This document shows, piece by piece, positions 37,418 through 45,908 of a stretch of 64,000 nt of DNA (the first letter of the stretch is position 1; each line of letters opens with the position of its first letter). A program made the translations under genes and the position numbers. Location of the stretch: positions 434,001-498,000 of the forward strand of contig NZ_JAGKJK010000002.1 in assembly GCF_020329435.1 (NCBI RefSeq), in the 5' to 3' direction. The notes below the pieces were generated by a model. The model was not told the DNA's origin. It saw only the letters and a program-made list of their open reading frames with translations, and ran no database searches. Origin of the DNA: Bradyrhizobium hereditatis. GTDB lineage: Bacteria > Pseudomonadota > Alphaproteobacteria > Rhizobiales > Xanthobacteraceae.

Positions 37418-37622
37418 GCCGATTGCCCCCCAACGTTCGTTATAGGCACAGCGTGCTGAAATGAGGTGGCAAAAACGCAACAGCTCGGCGTCAAACCTTT
37501 GATTAGAAATACCGCTGCAGTGCGGGGTGTCGTGCGTTGGAGAGTTAAAGTCATGGCTCCGAAACGGACTTTGGCCGATCAAACGCAGTGTCCACTGCCG
37601 CCGCTGACGGATGATCTGAGTT

Positions 37623-37669
37623 AGCCGTCATTCCGGAACGACCGCATCGCGGTGCGCGGAATGACGGCT
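37623..37669. repeat. AGCCGTCATTCCG palindrome
   Basis: Perfect 13-bp arms AGCCGTCATTCCG (37623-37635) and CGGAATGACGGCT (37657-37669). A short member of the GTCATTCCGG repeat group. Confidence 0.8.
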
Positions 37670-37695
37670 TGTCACCACTTATCGGCGGCTACTCC

Positions 37696-37942
37696 CTAAA
37701 AGTAATAATGCCGGTTCGATCCGTCATAGCCGCCAGATTTCATGCAGCAGGCTTTGAAACGTGCGCCCTGAACCGCACGGACATAGATCGTTGCGGCCGA
37801 GCTTTTCAATCAGCTCGACATCGCCATGGACGACACGCCGTCCTCGCTTGACATGGGTCTCCGAAGGGAAGGACTTCCGCCGCTTACGCGTGATGCTGAA
37901 AGCTGGGGAGGTTTTCGAGATCGCGATGCTTGCGCATGACAC
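37696..37942 (-). pseudogene. SEC-C metal-binding protein gene broken by frameshifts
   Basis: The minus strand encodes [20 protein letters not shown], then [11 protein letters not shown], the start of a SEC-C zinc motif (CxCxGSGxxxxxCC). In that frame it continues TFQSLL and loses the last two cysteines, but the next frame reads [19 protein letters not shown] from about 37753 to the stop at 37696, restoring the motif. Upstream, a GGAGGTGTGTC site precedes an ATG (37937) whose frame [17 protein letters not shown] ends after 17 codons, suggesting a second shift. The intact protein would be a small SEC-C family member. Confidence 0.65.
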
Positions 37943-38235
37943 ACCTCCATAGGTTTGAAGAGCGGCTCATTGCCGCGCGGCGTAGCTAGCATGGACCGGC
38001 GCGATTGCAAGGGTTCGTCGTCGGAAGCCGTCTTCTTTGCGAGCTTGATCACGCTGACCCGAGACATCGGAGCGCGTGGCGAGAGCCCCTCACCCGGCGC
38101 TATCCCAAGCCAAGCTTTGGTCGAACAGCGCTAATGAAAATCCGCGGTTGGATCAGAGCCAGTTTCGGCCAGTCCGCCAGTGGACTTGTCTCGGAAGAGC
38201 AGGATACAGCCTTATACAAGGGACCCTCGTAACCT
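37943..38235. other. Non-coding stretch with a partial CCCTCACCC repeat
   Basis: About 290 bases. A half copy of the CCCCTCACCC-type repeat is visible near 38084-38100; otherwise I see no gene or structure. Confidence 0.4.
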
Positions 38236-39216
38236 TCAATCAGTCGGAACGAACGCGGTTGCTTGCACGATCGCTTTCCATCGTTCCGATTGCGATACGA
38301 TCAGCCGGGCAAAGTCTCCCATCGAGATTGCGTCAAGTTCGACTGCTAATTTTGCCATGCCGGACTTTACCTCGTCAGTGCGCAGGGCTCCTTGGATGGC
38401 AGCATTTAGCTTTTCGACGATATTCGCAGGCGTCTTCGCTGGAACGAAAATACCGTACCAAGTGAGGTCCTCAAGCAACGAATATCCAGCTTCTCCCACC
38501 GTTGGCACAGCGGGAAGGAAGGGACTGCGGTGCGGTCCGGTAGTTGCCAGCGCACGAAGATCTCCTGATCGGACGAGTCCCAGAGAGCTGCCGACTGGCA
38601 TGATGGCTGATGCAATCTCTCCTTTGAGTAAATCCTGGATCGAGCCATTGCCTTGATACGGCACGTGAAGGAAATCGAAGCCCGCGGTGCGACCCAACAT
38701 CGCACCGAGGAAGTGCAGCGTGGTGCCGGCACCCGCCGTGCCGTAGGTGGCCTGCTTTAGGTTGGCCCGGCACCAAGCGACGAAATCTGCAAGCGTCCCT
38801 ACGTCACCCGGCACCTTCGGCCCCACCGTCAGCAAGGTCGGGGTTGAGGCAACAGTCGACACCGCGGTGAAATCCCGCGGCTCGTATCTGAGTGTCTTGT
38901 AGACATGTGGAAAGAGCATCATGAATCCAAGCGGCGCGAGCAGCATAACCGTTCCGTCAGCGTCAGCAGTCTTCACGGCCTCGACCGCAATACGGCCGGC
39001 TGCACCGGGCCGGGTCTCGACCACGATCGTCTCAGCATAGTCTTTCATCTGACCGGCAATGAGCCTTGCCAGGGCATCCTGCAATCCGGGCGTGAAGCCC
39101 GTCAGTATATGGGCAGTTCTTGTGAGCGGTTGTGCGATAGATCTCTGCACAAGATCCGTGGCGGAGAACACGACACCGGCCGCCGACACGGCCAATAAGT
39201 CACGACGTGTGATCAT
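38236..39216 (-). CDS. Bug-family solute receptor (tripartite tricarboxylate transporter type)
   Basis: A 326-residue periplasmic binding protein. The N-terminus ITRRDLLAVSAAGVVFSATD is a Tat-like signal. The mature protein has the Bug hallmarks: GFTPGLQDALARLIAGQM, VVETRPGAAGRIAVEAVKTA, TYGTAGAGTTLHFLGAMLG and HVPYQGNGSIQDLLKGEI, which form the ligand cleft for a carboxylate. ATG 39216 has GGGGAGAC upstream. No TctA or TctB membrane genes are near, which is common for the many orphan Bug proteins of this group. It is divergent from the regulator at 39387, which might control it. Confidence 0.9.
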   Translation of the reverse strand: MITRRDLLAVSAAGVVFSATDLVQRSIAQPLTRTAHILTGFTPGLQDALARLIAGQMKDYAETIVVETRPGAAGRIAVEAVKTADADGTVMLLAPLGFMMLFPHVYKTLRYEPRDFTAVSTVASTPTLLTVGPKVPGDVGTLADFVAWCRANLKQATYGTAGAGTTLHFLGAMLGRTAGFDFLHVPYQGNGSIQDLLKGEIASAIMPVGSSLGLVRSGDLRALATTGPHRSPFLPAVPTVGEAGYSLLEDLTWYGIFVPAKTPANIVEKLNAAIQGALRTDEVKSGMAKLAVELDAISMGDFARLIVSQSERWKAIVQATAFVPTD

Positions 39217-39386
39217 CAACTGTCTCCCCGACTCGTCTCATTTTCTCAGCGCAGCTCTACCTTCGGATGTACCATGGCAAGTATGGACATACTTACTCAC
39301 CAGCTTACTTTTTCCTTACCGACAGCTTATTATTGCGCTCAGACACCGGGACCTTCGACGGTTGGACCGCCGTGCAGGGAAGTGCC

Positions 39387-40970
39387 TTGCGCTATTTCTT
39401 TGATGATTTTTCATTCGATACCGCCCGGCGCGAGCTGCGTCGAGGGACGGATGTCGTCGCCGTCGCGCCGCGAGTGTTCGACTTACTGAATTATCTGATC
39501 GGCAACCGGGAACGCGTCGTCAGCAAGGACGAACTCATAAGAGCCATTTGGGAAGGTCGCGTTGTCTCGGATGCAGCTCTCGATACCCGCCTAAATGCGG
39601 CGCGGAAGGCAATCGGTGATTCCGGAGATGAGCAACGCCTCATCAAGACCTTTCGGCGCAAGGGCGTCCGTTTTATCGGCGCGGTGCACGAAACGCGGGT
39701 GCCAACGGCAGTGACCGTCACGACCGACTCGCCGCCCCCCGCTTTTGCCGCTCCAGGTAAACCCTCGCTCGTCGTTTTGCCGTTCGCCAATCTTAGCCCT
39801 GATCCCGAACAGGAATATTTCGTCGACGGCGTGACCGAGAGCCTTACCACAGATTTGTCGCGCATGGTTGGCATCTTCGTGATCGGCCGAAACACCGCTT
39901 TCACTTACAAGAGAAAGCATGTCGATTCGAAGCAAATCGGTCGAGAACTCGGCGTTCGCTATATCCTTGAGGGATCCGTGCAGCGTGGGCAAGGCCGCAT
40001 ACGCGTCAACGTCCAGCTCATCGATGCCGAAAGCGGCAATCATCTGTGGGCCGAGCGATTCGACAAGCCAATCGCGGATTTCCTCGATATGCAGGATGAA
40101 ATTGGCGCGCGTCTTGCCAATCAGCTCGGAACGGAGTTGGTCACTGCCGAGGCGCGACGCGCGGCGCAAGCACCACATCCGGACTCGATGGATCTATATT
40201 TCCAGGGCATGGCGAGTGTGCATCGGGGATCGGACCCCGCAAACCTATTGCAGGCGCGTAAGTTCTTCGAGCAGGCCATCTGCCTTGACGCGGGCAACGC
40301 TGAAGCAATGGTTGGCATGGCGTTCGTCGATGCCGTGCGAGGAACTTCCATGCAGACCGGTGATCGGACTGCGCGCCTCCTGGCGGCCGAAATATCTCTG
40401 GCCAAGGTCCTTGCTCACCTGCCGAACCATGCCTTGGCGCATTGCCTCCTTGGCGTCGTCCAGATCTTTACCAAACGTGCCGCTCAAGGTATCGCCGAAT
40501 GTGGGCGTGCATTGGCGCTAGATCGAAATCTAGCCACCGCTTACGCGTGGATTGGGCTCGGCAAATGCTACCTGGGTCGAGCCGAGGAAACCGAAGCTTG
40601 CGTCATGCAGGCGTTTCAACTTTCACCCCGCGACAACAGGGCGTTCACCTGGATGATTAACGTCGGCGTCGCGCAGTCGTATCTTGCGGTTGATGAAGCT
40701 GCCGTCTACTGGTTCAAGCGGGCCATCGAGACCAATCCGAATGTCGCCGCATTCGTTCACATCTACCTTGCCGCTGCGTTGGCTCATCTCGGGCGGATCG
40801 ATGAAGCGCGGGCGTCGATACAGACAGGACTGGCCTGGCCATCGACCCCAATTTCACTCTCACCCACTTCCACGCCAGTTCGCCAACGGACAACCCGACC
40901 TGTCTCGCACAGAGGGTGCGGATTGCCGAGGGCATGCGCAATGCAGGCCTACCGGAAAAGTGATTGGTGA
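39387..40970 (+). pseudogene. Winged-helix/TolB-like/TPR regulator with C-terminal frameshift
   Basis: About 527 residues. An OmpR-type winged helix (1-100) includes FDFDTARRELRRG-like FSFDTARRELRRGTDVV and RKAIGDSGDEQRLIKTFRRK. A FlgO/TolB-like domain follows: LVVLPFANLSPDPEQEYFVD, DLSRMVGIFVIGRNTAFTYK and LLGVRYILEGSVQR-like GVRYILEGSVQRG. TPR helices fill the rest. At 40835-40844 the pentamer TGGCC is duplicated, shifting the frame; undoing it restores LAIDPNFTLTHFHASSPTDN to a stop at 40961-40963. The start is probably a TTG at 39387 with GGGAAG upstream; the frame is open from 39267. Homologues are often annotated as adenylate cyclase-like regulators. Confidence 0.75.
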
Positions 40971-41204
40971 GCCAGCATGGACCAGGTTCGTGAGCCCCTC
41001 GCTCGGCGCTTGGCACCGACCTCTCCCGCAAGGGTGGCGCGAGGTGACTTTTGGTGTGCTTCGCGCCCGCCAAACCTGACGCGTCGGGGACGGCGTCGCG
41101 ATATGACTACTCGGCGATATGACCACTAGAGATTGCGTCGCCTGCGAGGCAAATCAGGCATGGCTTGGTCCAGTGCTGCCGCGAAAAATAAACCGCTTCG
41201 CGAT

Positions 41205-41770
41205 TAGCCCAAATCACTCGTAAAACTCCGGCCATCCCGCACCCACAGGAGGGGCGTATCGCGATCGTCACGGACGTTGGGCGCGGGAAGCGGTGGACGC
41301 GGCAGCGTCGGGCGCGTGCGTGGTTGCAGGGCGGGTCTTGGCTCGTGAGCGATCGAACGGCGCGCAGACGACCGGCGCTTAAACGCCTCTACCGGAATTT
41401 GGGCGTGACAGCACATGGGTCTGCTGAAACATTCCGGTCGAGGAAGCCGCGGACGGCCAAGCCGCGTGGTCCTGGCACCCGTTGCTGGTGTCAAGCTGGC
41501 GGAGATTGATCCGGCCCGACCGGGCCGCGATCGATCGTCAATCCGCCCGCGACGGAGGCCAGAGGAATTCGGCTCCGGGGAGATCGCGGTATACGCGTTA
41601 AAACCATCGTGCAGGGAAAGCCGGGTGTTCCGGCGCACCTGCGGTCCGCCGTGTGCACCAATGTGCGCACGACTGCGGGTGCTTAGGGCACCCGGCTTTC
41701 CCTGCGCCCTCTTCTCTGGGCGAAAGATGGATGCAATCCTCGGGCGCACGGCGTCGCGGGGCCGCGAAGG
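41205..41770. repeat. Long interspersed non-coding repeat of unknown type
   Basis: About 560 bases without a credible gene. It begins near AAAACTCCGGCCATCCCGCA and ends with a perfect 17-bp inverted repeat GCAGGGAAAGCCGGGTG (41611-41627) / CACCCGGCTTTCCCTGC (41689-41705). Recognisable landmarks are GAAACATTCCGGTCGAGGAA and CACCCGTTGCTGGTGTCAAG. I recall the same block recurring in other Bradyrhizobium genomes, unverified. Together with 40971-41204, which shows only a partial CTCTCCCGCAAG repeat, and 41865-42093, this is the longest gene-free stretch. Confidence 0.55.
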
Positions 41771-41778
41771 CATGTCTT

Positions 41779-41862
41779 GTAGGATCGGTAGAGCGAAGCG
41801 AAACTCATCGAGCGTCGCGTCCATCACGATTGATGGGTATCGCTTCGCTCCACCCGTCCTAC
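41779..41862. repeat. GTAGGATCGGTAGAGCGAAGC palindromic repeat
   Basis: Left end GTAGGATCGGTAGAGCGAAG and right end CGCTTCGCTCCACCCGTCCTAC are near-complements about 84 bases apart, with an inner CATCACGATTGATG palindrome. Confidence 0.8.
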
Positions 41863-42093
41863 GGTTCAGAAGGCTGTTTGACATTCGAATCCGAAAGCAT
41901 CCGCGCCGCCCTCCCCGCGCATTGTCGCCGGCGCCAAGCAATAGGCCATGCGGCCGGCGGCTTTGAACCTTTCTGGCGCTGGCGGTGTCAGAGTAGTTTC
42001 AGAAAACTTTAAGTCCTTTTGCTGATTGATAGTGCTGCCGTCCCGTTCTCAATGGATCCGGCCGCCGGCCGGCTCGAACATAAAGGTGGGCGA

Positions 42094-42543
42094 ATGACCG
42101 AGGGATCAAATCGCGAGCGCGTGCTGGATTTCCTCAACGTCCTTTATTCCGGCGATGTCGAGGGCGCGCTGGAGCGCTGCACCGACGACGTCGAGTCGCT
42201 TGCCAACGCGCCGATCGACATCCTGCCGCATATGGGCCATCGGCGCGGCAAGGCCGAGCTGCGCGAGATGTGGAATGCGGTGCGCGCCCGCTATTCCGAG
42301 CTGCGCTGCGAGGTGCCGATTCTGGTTACCGAGGACGACAAGGCCGCCGCCTTCATCCGCGTGTTCTTCCGCAAGAGCATCAATCAGCGCATGGTGCAGT
42401 TCGACATCGCCGGCTTCTACACGCTGCGCGACGGCAAGATCAGCCATATCAGGGAAATCATCGATACCTTCGATCTGGTCCAGCAACTGCTTGAACGCGA
42501 CGTCGCCGCGATCCTGACCGGAAGAAGGCCCGACCCGATCTAG
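42094..42543 (+). CDS. NTF2-like (SnoaL-type) protein
   Basis: A 149-residue NTF2-fold protein. The N-terminal helices RERVLDFLNVLYSGDVEGAL are followed by CTDDVESLANAPIDILPHMG and RRGKAELREMWNAVRARYSE; the sheet includes FIRVFFRKSINQRMVQFDIA and HIREIIDTFDLVQQLLERD. The pattern A(P/N)IDxLPxxGxRRGK is also present in the protein at 43133, so the two are paralogues. GGTGGGCGA precedes ATG 42094. The function is probably binding or isomerising a small molecule; no specific residue assignment is possible. Confidence 0.85.
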   Translation: MTEGSNRERVLDFLNVLYSGDVEGALERCTDDVESLANAPIDILPHMGHRRGKAELREMWNAVRARYSELRCEVPILVTEDDKAAAFIRVFFRKSINQRMVQFDIAGFYTLRDGKISHIREIIDTFDLVQQLLERDVAAILTGRRPDPI

Positions 42544-42689
42544 CGTTCGTGTTGGGTCGTCATTTTCTGGGCCACGTCATTGCACATCCGATCAGCAAGC
42601 CTGCACACTGCCTATTTTTCCCGCGGCCATTGAACCTGATCGCGCCGGCCGTGACACACCACAAGGCTGTTTGCGGACAAGACGAACGT

Positions 42690-42956
42690 ATGAAGATCGC
42701 ATTGCTGGCTTTGCTTGGTCTGGCATTGGGGGCGCTGGGCGGCGCGGCGCTTGGCATCGGGGCCGGCATCGCCTGGGTAGAAATCTTCAAAACCACGAGT
42801 TTTGAAGGCTATAACGGGATGCTGGTGTTCTTCACCTTCATGCCGATGGGAGCCGCGATCGGCGGGATCGGCGGCGCTTTGCTGTTCGGCATCCTCGCCA
42901 TTCGCGACGCCGAAATCGCCATCGAGCGCCAGCCGGTACGGCGCCAAGACCGTTGA
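42690..42956 (+). CDS. Small two-helix membrane protein
   Basis: An 88-residue integral membrane protein. Helix 1 (residues 3-30) is LLALLGLALGALGGAALGIG, and helix 2 (45-70) is VFFTFMPMGAAIGGIGGALL. The two Gly-rich helices with small-residue GxxxG patterns would pack closely. A loop with FKTTSFEGYNG connects them, and the tail AIERQPVRRQDR is charged. No family is recognised. It lies between two NTF2-like genes but is transcribed with spacing of about 150 bases either side. Confidence 0.75.
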   Translation: MKIALLALLGLALGALGGAALGIGAGIAWVEIFKTTSFEGYNGMLVFFTFMPMGAAIGGIGGALLFGILAIRDAEIAIERQPVRRQDR

Positions 42957-43132
42957 TTTCGGCAGTGTCAGCTGCATTTGTGCAATGCAAATGCGACTGT
43001 TGTGTTTTGTCCGAACTGCTCTATTTCTGGCTGCAACAGTGAATGTCGGCATGGCCTCCCGGCGTCGATGATGACGCCCGGTTTGGCGCGATCGCCGTTT
43101 TTGAAATCCAGTTTTCCAAGGACCACGTCAAA

Positions 43133-43567
43133 ATGACAGAGCATAGTCTCTGGCGTTTTTCGCGCGCATTGCATCGCGCGGTCAACGAACGCCAGCCCGC
43201 CGACGTCGAAGCCCTGATCGACGAGGACGTCGACTGGGCAATCTATGGACCGATCGACCTCTGCCCGTTTTTCGGTTCGCGCCGCGGCAAGGCGGCCGTG
43301 ATGGATGTGATCAGGCAGATCGCAGACAATTTCCGCGTCCACCGTTTCGACCGGGAATCGATCATGCTGGGCGTGGATTCGGCTTCCTCGATGATGCGCT
43401 ATTCGCTGACGGCGCTCGATTCGAACAAGCCGATCAGTCTGCGCATCGCCCATTTCGCGCAGTTCAAGGCCGGCCGCCTGACTAATCTGCGCGTGCTGGT
43501 CGACACCTTCGATCTCGTCGAGCAGACTGTCGGCTATCCGATCCACCTGCCGCGGATAGCGGTGTAA
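43133..43567 (+). CDS. NTF2-like (SnoaL-type) protein, paralogue of 42094
   Basis: A 144-residue protein with the same fold and order of motifs as its neighbour: LWRFSRALHRAVNERQPADV, DVDWAIYGPIDLCPFFGSRR, GKAAVMDVIRQIADNF, and LTNLRVLVDTFDLVEQTVG. The shared GSRRGK and DTFDLVxQ suggest a local duplication followed by divergence. AAGGACC lies upstream of ATG 43133. No catalytic dyad is obvious. Confidence 0.85.
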   Translation: MTEHSLWRFSRALHRAVNERQPADVEALIDEDVDWAIYGPIDLCPFFGSRRGKAAVMDVIRQIADNFRVHRFDRESIMLGVDSASSMMRYSLTALDSNKPISLRIAHFAQFKAGRLTNLRVLVDTFDLVEQTVGYPIHLPRIAV

Positions 43568-43591
43568 CGCTCCAATCGAGCTTCGCGTCTT

Positions 43592-43682
43592 CGTCATGCC
43601 CAGGCTTGATCCCGGGCATCCACGTCCGTTGTTCGCCAGCCCCAACAACGTGGATGGCCGGTTAAAGCCCGGCCATGACGGC
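43592..43682. repeat. TCGTCATGCCC...GGCCATGACGG palindromic repeat
   Basis: CGTCATGCCCAGGCTTGATC with inner CCCGGGCATCCACG, then GTGGATGGCCGG and CCCGGCCATGACG. Related to 50182 and 60951. Confidence 0.8.
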
Positions 43683-43766
43683 CACCTCGAATGAAGAATG
43701 CGCACGGTCATAATTTCGCACTAAAACAAACGCAATCTAGGCGCGACTTGGAATTCGGGCGGGGCA

Positions 43767-44699
43767 ATGATTCCGAAAATGCGACGTGGCTGGGCGCGGC
43801 TGCCAATGCTGGCGGCCGGCGTGAGTTTGGCTTCGATACTGGCGGCAGCGGCGCAAACGCCGCCGGCGAGCGAAGAGCCGGAGATGCAAGAAGCTCCGGA
43901 GATGCTGCAGGCCGAGGACGCAGAGGCGGCTCCCAGCGTCAACGACGCAGACGTCATGAAGGACATCGACGTCAGCAAGCTCGACTGGAGCCTGCTCAAC
44001 GTCGACGCGTCGACCCTCGGCGAATTGGCGGCGAAGGGCGGCGCCGGGTCGAAAGGCCCTGCCAGCGCGGAAGCCTCCTGGTCCGCCAATGAACGGGCGA
44101 ACGGCACCGCCGCGGTGTCGGTTAAGCAATCGATCTCGCCGTTCTGGGATGCGCGCATCGGCGCCGACATGACGGTGGCAAGGCAAGGCACCGCGACAAC
44201 ATCCGAGCAGCTCTCGGAAAAGCTCGCCAATGGCGGCAGCCTGCCGCAATCATCAGGCACTGCCTGGGCGGCAATCACCGCGCCCGGCGTCGCCTCGATC
44301 TGGGACCAAACCGCGGTCGAGGCCCGTGTCGATCCCGGGTCCGAGCAGAGCAAGCTCGGCACCTCCTTGAGCAAGTCGCTGCCGATCAGCGAGCAATATT
44401 CGCTGACGCTGAAGAACGACTACAATCTGATCCAGCAGGGCATCGTCCCGGTGCCCGGCATCGTCGGCCATCCGGCGCGCAGCTACGAGACTGACCAGAC
44501 GGCGCGGCTCAGCATTGCCGATACCGGTACCAGCTTCATCGCCGGCCAGACCCTGTCGACATCAGACGACAAATGGCTGCGCAAGGTTGGCGCCGAGCAG
44601 AAGCTGTTCGACGGCGTCATCATCTCCGGCTCGATCGGCGAGACGCCCTCGGGGGCCGCCAACAAGAGCCTCAGCGCGGGTTTCAAGCGGAGCTGGTAG
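43767..44699 (+). CDS. Secreted hypothetical protein, probably outer-membrane-associated
   Basis: A 310-residue exported protein of unknown function. The signal peptide is residues 1-31 (LPMLAAGVSLASILAAAAQ). An acidic linker rich in Glu/Met/Ala (EEPEMQEAPEMLQAEDAEA) follows, then a beta-rich C-terminal half with alternating polar and nonpolar residues (DARIGADMTVARQG, AAITAPGVASIWDQ, SLTLKNDYNLIQQG) ending in SLSAGFKRSW with a terminal aromatic, as in beta-barrel or surface proteins. GGGCGGGGC precedes ATG 43767. It may be a surface or barrel protein; that is inferred from pattern only. Confidence 0.7.
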   Translation: MIPKMRRGWARLPMLAAGVSLASILAAAAQTPPASEEPEMQEAPEMLQAEDAEAAPSVNDADVMKDIDVSKLDWSLLNVDASTLGELAAKGGAGSKGPASAEASWSANERANGTAAVSVKQSISPFWDARIGADMTVARQGTATTSEQLSEKLANGGSLPQSSGTAWAAITAPGVASIWDQTAVEARVDPGSEQSKLGTSLSKSLPISEQYSLTLKNDYNLIQQGIVPVPGIVGHPARSYETDQTARLSIADTGTSFIAGQTLSTSDDKWLRKVGAEQKLFDGVIISGSIGETPSGAANKSLSAGFKRSW

Positions 44700-44880
44700 G
44701 GCAAAATGTCTTGATTTGGCACGTTTTTCCGGCGCCAAAGCGTCGGCACGCGATAATGAACGACCATTGCCGCAGATTGGCCCAGATGCGGTCAAAATCG
44801 GCAGGACAGATGGGAACGCTCCACGTCGTCGTGCGGGGGACGTCCACGATCGCCAGAAAAGCGAAACAGAGGAATAGCCG

Positions 44881-45294
44881 ATGAACGCCATCAATCGTTC
44901 CGAACAGGAATCAAACACAGAGGTCGACAACGATCTGGCCGCCGTATCCGAAGTCGAGGCTGGCATCCGCGATTTCGTTCGCAACGACATCGCCTATCTG
45001 CGCCGGCCCGCAGTGGCTCCGGACAGCGTGCCGCTCGACGCCAACGCAGAAGCGACCGTCAATAATGTCAATTCGCTGATCCAGCGCGTTGCCGGCACTT
45101 CGCTGGCGGAAATCGAGAAGCTGATTTCCGAACTCGAGAGCCTCCGCGATCTCCTGCATGCCGAAGGCCAGCGCGTTCAGCGCGAGATCTCGGGCTATGC
45201 GCAGCTCAGCCAGGCGGCGATGAAGTCGACGCGCATGATCGCCGACAACGTCACGCAGTGGAAGCGCGCTGCCGACGGCCTCCGCAACGGCTAA
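44881..45294 (+). CDS. Helical hypothetical protein
   Basis: A 137-residue cytosolic protein with extended amphipathic helices: EVEAGIRDFVRNDIAYL near 30-46 and a coiled-coil-like stretch AEIEKLISELESLRDLLHAE (about 79-98), continued by QRVQREISGYAQLSQAAMKS. Heptad-like leucines suggest dimerisation. No catalytic motif, membrane segment or signal peptide. GAGGAATAGCCG precedes the ATG and a terminator follows at 45321. The function is unknown. Confidence 0.75.
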   Translation: MNAINRSEQESNTEVDNDLAAVSEVEAGIRDFVRNDIAYLRRPAVAPDSVPLDANAEATVNNVNSLIQRVAGTSLAEIEKLISELESLRDLLHAEGQRVQREISGYAQLSQAAMKSTRMIADNVTQWKRAADGLRNG

Positions 45295-45320
45295 TTCGAT
45301 CGTTGCAAAAATCTAACACT

Positions 45321-45357
45321 CCGCCGCGTTCCGCATGGGAGCGCGGCGGTTTTGTTT
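45321..45357 (+). terminator. Rho-independent terminator
   Basis: Arms CCGCCGCG (45321-45328) and CGCGGCGG (45342-45349) followed by TTTTGTTT, 27 bases after the stop of the gene at 44881. Confidence 0.85.
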
Positions 45358-45449
45358 GGCTGTGCTCTGTCTGAATTCTATAAGCACGATGCGTCCAAGG
45401 ACGGATGTCGTCACGTGGCGCCAGTCACCTTTCTCAAGACACACCGGCG

Positions 45450-45596
45450 ATGCAAAACGTTCAGAACGTTCAGCCAGACAATCTGGATTCAATGCCGCTG
45501 CGGCAATCGTCGCGCAGCGTTGGCACCATCGCGATCCGCTTCGTCGGACTTTTGACGCTTGCGGTCGTGGCCATGACGCTGATCTGGAGCCGCTGA
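45450..45596 (+). CDS. Small single-span membrane protein
   Basis: A 48-residue protein: polar first half (NVQNVQPDNLDSMPLRQSSR) and one hydrophobic helix at about 23-46 (VGTIAIRFVGLLTLAVVAMT) ending in LIWSR. Its topology matches the protein at 9976. No strong ribosome site. A role as a small regulatory membrane peptide is possible but not supported further. Confidence 0.5.
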   Translation: MQNVQNVQPDNLDSMPLRQSSRSVGTIAIRFVGLLTLAVVAMTLIWSR

Positions 45597-45638
45597 CTCT
45601 TATTTGGATTCAGCGCCTGTGTTTTACGCGATCCAGAA

Positions 45639-45782
45639 CTACTGGCGGACGAACGCGGTGTCTTCGATCGTGTAGACACCATCCGCGTAGGATTTCACCA
45701 CCATGCCGGCGGTCAGCATCACCGCAAGCGTGACGGTTGCGAAGACAAAGCCGACGAATTTCAGGCCACTGCGATCTGCCAT
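45639..45782 (-). CDS. Small single-span membrane or exported protein
   Basis: A 47-residue protein: MADRSGLKFVGFVFATVTLA opens one hydrophobic segment (about 8-30, extending to VMLTAGMVV), followed by KSYADGVYTIEDTAFVRQ. It may be a signal-anchor or a cleaved peptide (ADG). GAGGGGATGAAC precedes ATG 45782. It is convergent with the small membrane protein at 45450. The function is unknown. Confidence 0.6.
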   Translation of the reverse strand: MADRSGLKFVGFVFATVTLAVMLTAGMVVKSYADGVYTIEDTAFVRQ

Positions 45783-45908
45783 GTTCATCCCCTCGGTACT
45801 TCCCCTGAGACGCTTATGGCAGGCAGAAAGTTCAAAATGCGTTAGCAAATATTCGGTTTCGCGGAGGCATGGATTACGAAACACTAACGAAACAATTCGG
45901 TAACCATC

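Noticed and set aside
41204..41941. 245-codon minus-strand open frame
   Set aside because: It crosses the non-coding repeat block and two palindromes; Arg/Pro/Ser-rich without a fold pattern.
43592..43682. Possible CRISPR-like or tRNA-like repeats among the palindromes
   Set aside because: Elements are single or paired, differ in sequence and have no regular spacers; none folds as a tRNA cloverleaf.
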